NCBI GenBank assembly: GCA_016208315.1
Contig: JACQYF010000128.1
Location: forward strand, 57,653-121,652
Direction: 5' to 3'
DNA from: Chloroflexota bacterium
Lineage (GTDB): Bacteria; Chloroflexota; Anaerolineae; UBA4142
Length of the DNA: 64,000 nucleotides
Shown here: positions 17,670 through 25,023 of the stretch, in pieces
How positions within the stretch are numbered: the stretch's first letter is position 1
Layout: every line of letters begins with the position of its first letter
The notes under the pieces: generated by a model
The model's input: only the letters and a program-made list of their open reading frames with translations
What the model was told of the DNA's origin: nothing
The model's database searches: none
Translations under genes and position numbers: made by a program

Positions 17670-18269
17670 TCATGCGGTCTTTCCGACGCGCTCCAAAAAG
17701 TACCGGTGAAACCGCGTATCCTTCGTCAACTCTGGATGAAACGACGTTGCCAGCAAGTTGCCCTGCCGCGCGGCGACGATGGTGCCATCCTCTAACGTAG
17801 CGAGCACCTTGACGCCCCGGCCCACGCTTTCGATCCACGGAGCGCGAATGAAAATCGCGTGGAAGGGACGATCCGGCTCGCTGCCGTTTTCCACCTTTGC
17901 CAATTCGGGCACGTCCAAATCTTGCTCGAAACTCTCGGTCTGCCGGCCAAACGCGTTGCGCTTGACCCTGACGTCCATCACGCCGAGCAGCGGTTGCGGC
18001 CGGCCCACATCCTTGGCGAGGAAAATCATCCCCGCGCACGTGCCCCACACCGGCTTGCCCGTCTCGCACATTTCGCGAATCGGCTCGAGCAAGCCGAACT
18101 CGGCGGCGAGTTTGCCGAAGGTTGTGCTCTCGCCGCCGGGAATCACCAATGCATCCAGGTCTTTCAGTTGCGCTGGTTTGCGGATTTCGACGGCTTCTAC
18201 GCCCAATGATTTTAGTATCTGAACGTGCTCAATGAAATCGCCCTGCAAGGCCAATATGCCGATTTTCAT
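17670..18269 (-). CDS. pdxT: Pyridoxal 5'-phosphate synthase glutaminase subunit PdxT
   Basis: 199 residues, class I glutamine amidotransferase. GALQGDFxEH-type start (ILALQGDFIEH), PGGESTT, the nucleophile Cys in WGTCAGMIFLA (about residue 79), and the His/Glu of FHPELT near the end complete the triad. It feeds ammonia to PdxS for PLP synthesis. It lies nine bases after pdxS. PLP is the cofactor of SufS, cysteine synthase and the aminotransferase in the same run of genes. Confidence 0.96.
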   Translation of the reverse strand: MKIGILALQGDFIEHVQILKSLGVEAVEIRKPAQLKDLDALVIPGGESTTFGKLAAEFGLLEPIREMCETGKPVWGTCAGMIFLAKDVGRPQPLLGVMDVRVKRNAFGRQTESFEQDLDVPELAKVENGSEPDRPFHAIFIRAPWIESVGRGVKVLATLEDGTIVAARQGNLLATSFHPELTKDTRFHRYFLERVGKTA

Positions 18270-18278
18270 TTCTCCAGA

Positions 18279-19169
18279 TTACCAGCCCCTCGGAGCTAAC
18301 AACTCCTTCTCCGGAATCGAGCGCGCGCTGAGACCGACCATCGCCTCGCCCAAGCCGCGCGAGACACGCGCGATCACTTCGGGATCGTTGTAATGCGTGG
18401 TCGCTTCGACAATGGCTTTGGCTCGCGTCGCGGGATCGCCGGACTTGAAAATGCCGGAGCCGACAAAGACGCCGTCCACGCCGAGCTGCATCATCAGCGC
18501 GGCATCGGCGGGTGTTGCGATTCCACCCGCGGCAAAATTCACGACGGGCAGGCGTCCCAGCTCCGCCGTCTCTTTCAATAATTCGTATGGCGCGCCCAAT
18601 TCTTTCGCGACGTGCATCCATTCGTCGGGCCGGATGTTCTGAATGCGGCGAATTTCGCCCAGCACGGAACGCGCGTGCCGCACCGCTTCGACCACGTCGC
18701 CGGTGCCCGCTTCGCCTTTGGTGCGAATCATTGCCGCGCCCTCGCCAATGCGGCGCAGGGCTTCGCCTAAATTGCGGCAGCCACACACAAACGGAACTTT
18801 GAAATCATGCTTGTTAATGTGATTTTCCTCGTCGGCCGGCGTAAGGACTTCGCTCTCGTCAATATAGTCCACGCCGAGCGCCTCAAGGACTTGGGCCTCG
18901 ACAAAATGCCCGATGCGCGCTTTGGCCATCACGGGAATCGTGACGGATTCCATGATCTCGATAATCTTGTTGGGGTCGGCCATCCGCGCCACGCCGCCCT
19001 CGCGGCGAATATCTGCCGGCACGCGCTCCAGAGCCATCACCGCACATGCGCCCGCGTCTTCCGCGATCTTGGCTTGCTCGGCGTTCGTCACATCCATAAT
19101 CACGCCGCCCTTGAGCATCTGCGCCAGGCCGACCTTCACTGCCCAGGTTCCCACTGCTTTCTCTGCCAT
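18279..19169 (-). CDS. pdxS: Pyridoxal 5'-phosphate synthase subunit PdxS
   Basis: 296 residues, a (beta/alpha)8 barrel. The catalytic Lys is in [18 protein letters not shown] (about 23), [16 protein letters not shown] follows, and the second Lys region is [10 protein letters not shown]. The phosphate loop [21 protein letters not shown] is present. It condenses ribose 5-phosphate, glyceraldehyde 3-phosphate and ammonia into PLP. Length and motifs are fully typical. Confidence 0.97.
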   Translation of the reverse strand: MAEKAVGTWAVKVGLAQMLKGGVIMDVTNAEQAKIAEDAGACAVMALERVPADIRREGGVARMADPNKIIEIMESVTIPVMAKARIGHFVEAQVLEALGVDYIDESEVLTPADEENHINKHDFKVPFVCGCRNLGEALRRIGEGAAMIRTKGEAGTGDVVEAVRHARSVLGEIRRIQNIRPDEWMHVAKELGAPYELLKETAELGRLPVVNFAAGGIATPADAALMMQLGVDGVFVGSGIFKSGDPATRAKAIVEATTHYNDPEVIARVSRGLGEAMVGLSARSIPEKELLAPRGW

Positions 19170-19189
19170 GTTTCGCCTCCCGAATTGTC

Positions 19190-19274
19190 AATTAGTCAAT
19201 TCGTCAACTGGTCAATCAGTCAACTAGGCAATCGAGAGTCCCTAGTTGACTGATTGACTGATTGACTGATTGAC
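19190..19274. repeat. Inverted repeat with 18-bp perfect arms and tandem gattgact units
   Basis: gtcaatcagtcaactagg (19211-19228) pairs perfectly with cctagttgactgattgac (19241-19258); further gattgact copies flank it. It lies between the TusA-like gene and pdxS and could attenuate read-through on either strand. Confidence 0.75.
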
Positions 19275-19547
19275 TTATTTCTTCCTAAAGGTTAGCAACC
19301 AATCTCGGTCGTTGATCCGTTCAACACCCAGTATGGCGTGGCCTTCGTTCGTTATCGAACGCGGCACGTTCGTCGCCGATTCGTCATTATCTACGACCAC
19401 CTGGAGAACCTGCTGCGAGTCGAGCATTTCCAGCGCGAGTTTCGATTTCACAAAGGTATACGGACAGACTTCGCCTTTGAGATCGAATTCAAAATCGGGC
19501 TTACATTCCTTCGGCGTTGGGATGGTCGTCGGATTCCACTTGGACAT
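19275..19547 (-). CDS. TusA/SirA-like sulfurtransferase
   Basis: 90 residues. The TusA hallmark appears as LKGEVCPYTFVKSKLAL (Cys near residue 28), followed by a beta-alpha-beta-beta pattern with LEMLDSQQVLQVVVDND. The family relays sulfane sulfur as a Cys persulfide. The usual CPxP reads CPYT, so the helix-capping Pro is lost, as in some divergent members. It lies 11 bases after the rhodanese gene, a natural donor. Confidence 0.85.
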   Translation of the reverse strand: MSKWNPTTIPTPKECKPDFEFDLKGEVCPYTFVKSKLALEMLDSQQVLQVVVDNDESATNVPRSITNEGHAILGVERINDRDWLLTFRKK

Positions 19548-19558
19548 TATATCCCTCC

Positions 19559-20365
19559 TCAGTCAATCGGCAAACCGCGCCGGTGGTACCAATCGGTCAT
19601 CGAGCCATCGTAATTGCGCACGCGCGCGTAACCCAGTAGCTCCAGCGTGGTAAACATGTGCGCGGAGCGGGACCCCGCCGCGCAATACGTTACGATTTCT
19701 TTGTCCGGGGTTACGCCTACGCCGGCGAGCAGCCGCTGCAACTCGGATGTATCCTTGAAGGTCTGCGTTCGCAGATCCAGCGCGGAATCATAGGGCAGAT
19801 TGACCGCGCCCGGAATGTGCCCCATTCGAAATTCGTCGGCCGTGCGAACATCCAAGAGCAGCACATCGCTGCGCTCGGAATTAGCTCGAATCCACTCGGC
19901 GGTGGCGCGGGCCTCTTCTTTTTCGTGTGGCTGATATTCGGCGGAGACAACGGGGGGTACATCGCGCGTCGTCGGACTGTTGCTGTTGCGCCACATCGCC
20001 CAGCCGCCGTGCAAGACCCGGGCATGCTGATGGCCCGCGTACCGCATCGCCCAATACGTCAGCGCGGCGAGTTGCCCGGTCCATTCATCGTAAATTACGA
20101 CCAGCGTATCCTCGGCGATCCCGCGCTGCGCGAGCGCCTGGGCGATTTTTTCCGGCGGCGCCAGCTCGGGCGCGCCGTGGGCAAAGACGAAAAAATCGCG
20201 CGTTGGGTCCAGGGCGATGGCCCCGGGGATATGGCCCATGCGATAGCCGATCGGCAGGCGCGGATCGCTGGCGCGCACGTCGAGGATGCGGATCTGCGGA
20301 TCGCCGAGGCATTGCTTGAGCCAATCCACGGTGACCAGCAATGAGTTATTGGGATAGTCGTCCAT
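19559..20365 (-). CDS. Sulfurtransferase with tandem rhodanese domains (second copy)
   Basis: 268 residues; two rhodanese domains. The catalytic loop is in the C-terminal domain: CAAGSRSAHMF (Cys near residue 228). The N-terminal domain has YDEWTGQLA in place of a Cys loop. The C-termini of this protein and of the one at 9767 share RVRNYDGS, so they are paralogues. The start overlaps the sulfur-carrier gene by 20 bases. It probably supplies sulfur to the carrier or to TusA. Confidence 0.9.
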   Translation of the reverse strand: MDDYPNNSLLVTVDWLKQCLGDPQIRILDVRASDPRLPIGYRMGHIPGAIALDPTRDFFVFAHGAPELAPPEKIAQALAQRGIAEDTLVVIYDEWTGQLAALTYWAMRYAGHQHARVLHGGWAMWRNSNSPTTRDVPPVVSAEYQPHEKEEARATAEWIRANSERSDVLLLDVRTADEFRMGHIPGAVNLPYDSALDLRTQTFKDTSELQRLLAGVGVTPDKEIVTYCAAGSRSAHMFTTLELLGYARVRNYDGSMTDWYHRRGLPID

Positions 20366-20657
20366 TTTGACTCTCTAGAGGACGTCCGCCTGCCATCGCT
20401 GGGATGAACGATACTTCGTCGCCGTCTTTGACGGTCGTCGCTTTGCCTTGCATCGTACGCATGTCAACGCCATTCACGAACACATTGATAAACCGTTTGA
20501 CCTCGCCGTTGGAATCCAGAACGCGATCGCGAAAGCCGGGATATTCGGCCTCGGCGCGCTCGATCAGTTCGGCAATACTCGTGCCGTCAATTTGCACTTT
20601 GGATTTGCCGTTGGTCAGTTTTCGCAACGGAGTGGGAACATAAAGGGTAGCAGCCAT
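20346..20657 (-). CDS. MoaD/ThiS/CysO-like ubiquitin-fold sulfur carrier with C-terminal extension
   Basis: 103 residues of beta-grasp fold: TLYVPTPLRKLT at the start, INVFVNGVDMRTMQG, and VKDGDEVSFIPAMAGG. The Gly-Gly that should be the C-terminus for adenylation and thiocarboxylation is followed here by 12 more residues (RPLESQNGRLSQ), so the tail would have to be trimmed first. The closest context match is CysO, with cysM and a moeB-like gene in the same operon. First gene of the sulfur block; a consensus promoter lies 63 bases upstream. Confidence 0.87.
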   Translation of the reverse strand: MAATLYVPTPLRKLTNGKSKVQIDGTSIAELIERAEAEYPGFRDRVLDSNGEVKRFINVFVNGVDMRTMQGKATTVKDGDEVSFIPAMAGGRPLESQNGRLSQ

Positions 20658-20726
20658 GCGGCATTTTCTCCATTCATTTCCTAGCGCGACCGCGCCAAGA
20701 AATCAATCTTAAGTAATCTAGTTCAG

Positions 20727-20755
20727 ATTTTACGCCAAAAGGGGGGGCTTGTCAA
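20727..20755 (-). promoter_or_regulatory. Consensus sigma-70 promoter for the sulfur operon
   Basis: On the minus strand TTGACA (20750-20755) and TAAAAT (20727-20732) have a 17-base spacer containing a run of seven C. Predicted start is near 20720, giving a leader of about 63 bases before the carrier gene. Confidence 0.75.
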
Positions 20756-20762
20756 GAATGCC

Positions 20763-20813
20763 AACGGATTGGGACACGGATTGCGTGCGGCGAAGCGGAT
20801 AAGCGGATTGACC
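20763..20813. repeat. Repeat of the acggattg/gcgaagcggataagcggat family
   Basis: Shares gcgaagcggataagcgga with 53220-53240 and resembles 750-766. Non-coding. Confidence 0.6.
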
Positions 20814-20830
20814 GGCGAGGGCCGCTCGAT

Positions 20831-20866
20831 CAGAAAAAAGATGACGCGCAGGGATGGGCCTGCGCG
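20831..20866 (-). terminator. Intrinsic terminator downstream of the DUF4349 gene
   Basis: Minus strand: the stem cgcgcagg / cctgcgcg (20859-20866 and 20845-20852) with a six-base loop is followed by tcatcttttttctg. It would end the DUF4349 transcript before the sulfur-operon promoter. Confidence 0.75.
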
Positions 20867-20889
20867 CCACTTCTCGGTTGTTGATCGCG

Positions 20890-21822
20890 CTAGGTAGTCG
20901 GGACGATTTTGCGCGGGCCGCGGCGGCGCAAGATCGCGCGGAGGATGAGCGCGAGAATTACGAATGGCAGGATGAAGACGATCAGGACGGGCAGGAAGAA
21001 GAGCGCGGACCAGATAGCCAGGTCGGCGAGACCTTGCATCGCTTGCACGAGCGAACGCAGCGCCTCGCGCGCGGTGCGATCCGGCAGCCAACCTTCCGGC
21101 TCGACCACTTGCACTTCTTCGCGCGGCGTCAAGCTAACGGTCAGCGTCGCAAAGCTGCTGGTCTTGGAGAGCACGTTCATCTGGCCCTTGATCTGTTCGA
21201 TCTGGCCCCGGATTTCGGTCAGGCGATTGTAGACGGCGAGAATGTCCTCCGCCTTACCGGTCCGCTCGCGGACGGTATCGAGCAGCTTGCGCAGCTCCGC
21301 TTCCGTGGCCTGTAGGTTGGTCAGACGGGCCTCGAGGTCGGTATACTGATCCGTCACGTCGTTTGAATTGCGATTGCGGCTGAGGACCTTGAGGCCGGCC
21401 GCCTCGATCTGTTTCTGAGCGGCGTCGAGCGATTGGGCGGGGACGCGCACGGTGAGCGTGCCGCGCATCAGCCCTTTGGGGCTGCGCGCCATGTTCGTCG
21501 CGGCGACATAACCCTGGTACTGCGCGACGATGGCGGAAATATCGTTCGCGGCTTTTTCAGTATCTTGGACCTCAAGACTGAGCTGCACCGTGTAGACGAT
21601 CATCCGCTCGGCGGGCGCCGCGTCGGGCACACTCTCGTTCGCGTCGGTGGCCGTCTTGTCGCGAAATTCGGGCGCGGGCGGGGCGAAGGGCATTGGGGCC
21701 GCGGTAGCTGCGGGCGCGGCGCCAGAGGGCGCGATCATGTCGGCAGGCCGCGGCGCCGCGGCGCACGAGATAGTCGAGAGGGCTAGCGCGAAAAATAGGA
21801 TTGATAATAGAGTGCGTTTCAT
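20890..21822 (-). CDS. DUF4349 lipoprotein with coiled coil and C-terminal membrane segment
   Basis: 310 residues. The ATG at 21822 has AGGA upstream. The lipoprotein signal peptide ends in LSTISC; an Ala/Pro-rich linker (22-65) leads to a DUF4349 domain (about 70-290) with RMIVYTVQLSLEV, GYVAATNM, the LTVRVPAQSLD pattern and a coiled coil around ARLTNLQATEAELRKLL. It ends with one or two membrane helices (SALFFLPVLIVFILPFVILALIL) and a basic tail. Envelope protein of unknown function; no partner is evident in the neighbourhood. Confidence 0.85.
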   Translation of the reverse strand: MKRTLLSILFFALALSTISCAAAPRPADMIAPSGAAPAATAAPMPFAPPAPEFRDKTATDANESVPDAAPAERMIVYTVQLSLEVQDTEKAANDISAIVAQYQGYVAATNMARSPKGLMRGTLTVRVPAQSLDAAQKQIEAAGLKVLSRNRNSNDVTDQYTDLEARLTNLQATEAELRKLLDTVRERTGKAEDILAVYNRLTEIRGQIEQIKGQMNVLSKTSSFATLTVSLTPREEVQVVEPEGWLPDRTAREALRSLVQAMQGLADLAIWSALFFLPVLIVFILPFVILALILRAILRRRGPRKIVPTT

Positions 21823-21886
21823 TCGGGTGATCCTTTCTGCGAAGGTTTCAACCAATAGACGTTAGCCGCACAAAAAGGTTCCCACG

Positions 21887-21948
21887 AACCAGTGAACAGT
21901 AAACAGTAAACAGACTGTTCACTGTAAACTGTTTACTGTTCACTGGTT
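21887..21948. repeat. Inverted repeat of the cagtgaacagtaaacag family
   Basis: 21-bp perfect arms: aaccagtgaacagtaaacagt (21887-21907) and its complement (21928-21948), with extra cagtaaacag copies. The same words form the C-terminal codons of smc near 59976-60020. It sits at the stop of the phosphoesterase gene and may act as a terminator. Confidence 0.8.
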
Positions 21949-22682
21949 TACCAGCCGTAGCTCAAGCGCGCGATGAGGCGCAAGGGCAGACCAGCTTGCT
22001 CCATCTTTGCCTGCGTCGCGCCAATATCATACGCCACGCGATGCGGCGTGAGAGTTGCGGTCTCGGTATCGAGGACCGCGAACGCGGCGCGGTTGTCGCC
22101 ATCGCGCGGTTGGCCCACGCTGCCGGGGTTGATCATCATGCGTTCGGGACCGAAGGTGAGCGGCGCATTCTCGACGAGCGGCTCGGCGAGCGCGGTGCGC
22201 GCGCCGGGCGCATGGCGATAGACGACGGGGACGTGGGTATGCCCCATCAAACATACGGGCGTATCAAAGTGATCAAAGTTAAGACGCGCTACGGCGGGCG
22301 TTAGCACGTATTCCCAAATCGGATAACGCGGGCTGCCGTGTACAAGCGTGAACTTGTCGAGCTGCGGCGCAACGCGTTCCGGCAAGGCGTGCAGCCAATC
22401 CAAGTTGTTGACGCTCAATTGATTGCGAGTCCACAGCGCGGCGCCGCGCGCGTCGGGATTGAATTCTTCCAAGTCCAGCTTGTCGAGCACGGCCCAATCG
22501 TGGTTGCCGGCGATGCAGAGTAGATCATAGGCACGCAAGGTTTCGATGCACGCGTTCGGCTCGGGTCCATAGCCGACGACATCGCCCAAGCACCAGATGC
22601 GGTCGAACGAACCTGCGGCCTCGATGACGGTATTCAGCGCGATCAAGTTGGCGTGGATATCAGAAACGATGAGTATTCGCAT
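21948..22682 (-). CDS. Metallophosphoesterase (YfcE/MJ0936-like phosphodiesterase)
   Basis: 244 residues from ATG 22682; the longer reading includes a palindromic repeat. Calcineurin-like motifs in order: SDIHAN (about 6-11), GDVVGYGP (about 31-38), GNHDW (about 61-65), HGSPR (about 113-117) and GHTHVP (about 150-155). It hydrolyses phosphodiesters with two metal ions; the natural substrate is unknown. It stands alone, divergent from tsaE. Confidence 0.9.
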   Translation of the reverse strand: MRILIVSDIHANLIALNTVIEAAGSFDRIWCLGDVVGYGPEPNACIETLRAYDLLCIAGNHDWAVLDKLDLEEFNPDARGAALWTRNQLSVNNLDWLHALPERVAPQLDKFTLVHGSPRYPIWEYVLTPAVARLNFDHFDTPVCLMGHTHVPVVYRHAPGARTALAEPLVENAPLTFGPERMMINPGSVGQPRDGDNRAAFAVLDTETATLTPHRVAYDIGATQAKMEQAGLPLRLIARLSYGW

Positions 22683-22714
22683 GGTGGCCTCGGCGGGTAT
22701 TCTACCATAAGGTG

Positions 22715-22735
22715 GGACAACTTGCCAAGTTGTCC
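22715..22735. repeat. Palindrome ggacaactt-gcc-aagttgtcc in a divergent promoter region
   Basis: Nine-base perfect arms around gcc. Near-identical palindromes are at 51185-51205 (also between divergent genes), 59186-59208 and, looser, 31667-31725. It lies 22 bases upstream of the tsaE -35 box. Confidence 0.75.
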
Positions 22736-22756
22736 TACGCAAGTTGCCCTACGCTC

Positions 22757-22785
22757 TTGTCGCGTGCGCGCTTTCTGAGTATAAT
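22757..22785 (+). promoter_or_regulatory. Promoter of the tsaE-tsaB-rimI operon
   Basis: TTGTCG (22757-22762), 17 bases, TATAAT (22780-22785). Start expected near 22792, about 25 bases before the TTG start codon of tsaE. Confidence 0.75.
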
Positions 22786-22816
22786 AGCGTTGCCTTATCA
22801 CCGCGGAGAGAAAAAA

Positions 22817-23332
22817 TTGTCGCCCGTTTCGAACGACCCAATTCTCGATCTCGTCAGTCACAGCGCGGCGCAGACGCAACGCTTGGGCGAGCGGCTAGGC
22901 GAATTAGCTCACGCGGGCGATGTTTATGCGCTGGAAGGTGAGTTGGGTTCCGGCAAGACGTGCTTCGTGCAAGGACTTGGCAAGGGGCTGAAGATCCCGA
23001 CGGCGATTCACAGCCCAACCTTTATTTTGGCGAACGAGCATCGCGGCGGCCGCCTCCCTTTGTTTCATCTCGACGTTTATCGCGTTCGCGGCACGGACGA
23101 AGCTCTGGGCTTTGGATTGGAAGACTATTTGTACGACGCGGGCGTTTGCGTGATCGAATGGGCGGAGAAAATCCGCGCTGGCTTGCCGCCGGAACGCTTG
23201 TGGCTCACCTTGCGGCACCTGGGAGAATCCGAACGCGGCCTGTTGTTTCAAGCGACCGGGGCGCGCTATCGGGCCCTGTTGCAAGAATTCAAAAAGAGCG
23301 CATTGGAGATGGCCGATGTTGCTAGCGATTGA
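22817..23332 (+). CDS. tsaE: tRNA threonylcarbamoyladenosine biosynthesis ATPase TsaE
   Basis: About 171 residues if started at TTG 22817, which follows GGAGAG by six bases and lies downstream of the promoter; the frame is also open upstream. Walker A GELGSGKTCFVQ, then SPTFILANEH, LFHLDVYR and VIEWAEKI, all typical. It works with TsaB, TsaD and TsaC to make t6A37 in ANN-decoding tRNAs. It overlaps tsaB by 17 bases. tsaD is not in this window. Confidence 0.93.
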   Translation: MSPVSNDPILDLVSHSAAQTQRLGERLGELAHAGDVYALEGELGSGKTCFVQGLGKGLKIPTAIHSPTFILANEHRGGRLPLFHLDVYRVRGTDEALGFGLEDYLYDAGVCVIEWAEKIRAGLPPERLWLTLRHLGESERGLLFQATGARYRALLQEFKKSALEMADVASD

Positions 23333-24005
23333 TACCGCGACGCGGCTTGCCAGCATCGCGCTCTACGACGGCGATGGGGTGCACGGGGAAGCGACGTGGC
23401 GCGCGCGTGAGAATCATACAGTCGAGCTGCTGGCGCAAATCGCGCGTTTGGTCGGCCTGGCGCGCGTGGCCAAAGGGAATGTGCGGGCGATTGCGGTTGC
23501 TTTGGGGCCCGGCTCCTTTACCGGCCTGCGCGTCGGCCTGAGTGTTGCCAAGGGCCTCGCGTTCGGCGGTCAAGTAGCGTTGCTTGGCATTCCCACTCTG
23601 GACGCGCTCGCGTTGGCGCATTCGTTCCAGCCGCTGCCGATATGGGCGCTCATCGCCGCGGGACGCGGCCGTTATTCCGTCGCCTGCTACTCGGCCAAAC
23701 GCGGGGCCATTCGTCGTTCCGGCGATTACGCCTTGGTGAACGCGCAGGGCTTGGCCGACCTGGCCGAGCGCGCGATGGATGGCGCAGAGCGAAGACGTCC
23801 CGCGCGCGCCTTGTTCTGCGGTGAGATGGATGCGACGCTGAGTCAGACGCTGGCCGACCGGCTTGGCTCGCGTGCCGTGATTGCCCTGCCGGCGATGAAT
23901 GTGCGTCGCGCAAGTTTTTTGGCAGAGCTAGCGTGGGCGCGTTTTGCCCGCGGGGAGGCCGACGATACAGCATCTCTGGCGCCGATGTACACACCACACG
24001 TATGA
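23316..24005 (+). CDS. tsaB: tRNA threonylcarbamoyladenosine biosynthesis protein TsaB
   Basis: 229 residues of the ASKHA fold: MLLAIDTATRLASIALYD at the start, ENHTVELLAQI, and the signature VALGPGSFTGLRVGLSVAKGL split around residue 62. It scaffolds the TsaBDE complex. It overlaps tsaE upstream and shares ATGA with rimI downstream, so all three are translationally coupled. Confidence 0.94.
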   Translation: MLLAIDTATRLASIALYDGDGVHGEATWRARENHTVELLAQIARLVGLARVAKGNVRAIAVALGPGSFTGLRVGLSVAKGLAFGGQVALLGIPTLDALALAHSFQPLPIWALIAAGRGRYSVACYSAKRGAIRRSGDYALVNAQGLADLAERAMDGAERRRPARALFCGEMDATLSQTLADRLGSRAVIALPAMNVRRASFLAELAWARFARGEADDTASLAPMYTPHV

Positions 24006-24658
24006 TTGACTATGTTCCCCTCGCATATCGCGTGGAGCCGATGCGCCCGGAAGACATCGGCGAGGTGATGGAAATTGAGCACGTCGCTTTTTCGGCGCCG
24101 TGGTCGGCGCGTGCCTACGATTACGAATTGCACTACAACGAGATGGCGCGCTATTACGTGGCCCGCGCCCAGCCAGCGTGGGCCCCGGCGGCTGCCATGA
24201 GCATATCCGATCATGAAGCCGACACGCCGCCATCTTTTTGGCGACGACTATTCGGGCGCAACATCCGGGGGCCGTCGCATGCGCCGTCTATGGAACGTTC
24301 TGCGGTCCTCGGCTATAGCGGATTGTGGCTCATGGTAGACGAGGCGCACATCAGCACGTTGGCCTCGCACCCGCAATGGCGCCGGCGTGGCATCGGCGAG
24401 CTTTTGCTGCTCGCGATGATGGACGGCTCGGCGGAGATCGGCGCCAATATCGTAACTCTCGAGGTGCGCGCCTCGAACGTCGCGGCGCAGGCGCTCTATC
24501 GGAAATATGGCTTTCAAGTCGCCGGGCGGCGGAAGGGGTATTACAGCGACAACGGCGAGGACGCGTTGATCATGACCACGCCGCAGATCACCACGCCGGA
24601 ATTCGTCCGCCACGTTCAAGGACTAAAGCGGGCCCTGTTCGAACACTTGGCGCGATAA
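24002..24658 (+). CDS. rimI: GNAT N-acetyltransferase, RimI-like
   Basis: 218 residues from ATG 24002, overlapping the tsaB stop. GNAT motifs: RPEDIGEVMEIEHVAFSAPW at the start (first half), HISTLASHP and the acetyl-CoA loop RRRGIGELLL, then NVAAQALYRKYGF near the end. It probably acetylates ribosomal protein N-termini, as RimI does. An insertion of about 40 residues (around 62-102, with PPSFWRRLFGRN) interrupts the fold between strands and is not seen in typical RimI of about 150 residues. Confidence 0.88.
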   Translation: MIDYVPLAYRVEPMRPEDIGEVMEIEHVAFSAPWSARAYDYELHYNEMARYYVARAQPAWAPAAAMSISDHEADTPPSFWRRLFGRNIRGPSHAPSMERSAVLGYSGLWLMVDEAHISTLASHPQWRRRGIGELLLLAMMDGSAEIGANIVTLEVRASNVAAQALYRKYGFQVAGRRKGYYSDNGEDALIMTTPQITTPEFVRHVQGLKRALFEHLAR

Positions 24659-24659
24659 T

Positions 24660-24716
24660 AACCCTCGGAGTTCCCTAGAATTCCCGGAACTCCAGGGAAC
24701 TCTAGAACTCTAGGAG
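24660..24716. repeat. Intergenic repeat of ggaactc/gagttcc words
   Basis: cggagttccctagaattcc and ggaactccagggaactctag form imperfect inverted copies in the rimI-Trm112 gap. Confidence 0.55.
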
Positions 24717-24722
24717 AATGAC

Positions 24723-24938
24723 ATGGTCAGTAAAGAATTACTCGACATTTTGCGGTGTCCTGCCGATGTACGTAACGGTCCCGATGCGGGGATGTTGGAT
24801 TTGGTCAATGGGGTCTGGCTCGTCTGCCGCGATTGCGGCCGCAAGTATCCGATCAAGAACGATATTCCGATCATGCTGATCGAAGAGGGCGACAAGTACA
24901 AGAGCACGCCGGTCGAAAAACTTGGCACGCCCAGCTAG
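24723..24938 (+). CDS. Trm112-family zinc-binding protein
   Basis: 71 residues. Starts VSKELLDILRCPADV and carries the second zinc pair as VCRDCGRKYPI, then DIPIMLIEE. The first pair normally reads CPxC; here it is CPADV, so only three zinc ligands are visible. Trm112-like proteins activate methyltransferases and other enzymes; the partner is unknown. A ribosome binding site (AGGAGAA) precedes the ATG. Confidence 0.87.
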   Translation: MVSKELLDILRCPADVRNGPDAGMLDLVNGVWLVCRDCGRKYPIKNDIPIMLIEEGDKYKSTPVEKLGTPS

Positions 24939-25020
24939 GTAGCAGGGATACAGGTAGACAGGTATACAGGTACGTGTCTACGTGTCTACGTGTTTCCGTG
25001 TTTACCTGTTTACCAGAGGA
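24939..25020. repeat. Intergenic repeat of acaggtagacaggta/tacgtgtctacgtg units
   Basis: Tandem and inverted copies of caggtagacaggtatacaggt and cgtgtctacgtgt. Same family as 6601-6686 and 14411-14494. Confidence 0.65.
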
Positions 25021-25023
25021 TTT

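Noticed and set aside
19190..19274. The gattgact tandem as a CRISPR array
   Set aside because: Units are 8-12 bases with no spacers, and the block folds as one inverted repeat.
23333..24005. TsaB as a TsaD-type (Kae1) protein
   Set aside because: Only about 229 residues, and the metal-binding His pair of TsaD is absent; the GPGSFTGLR motif is that of TsaB.
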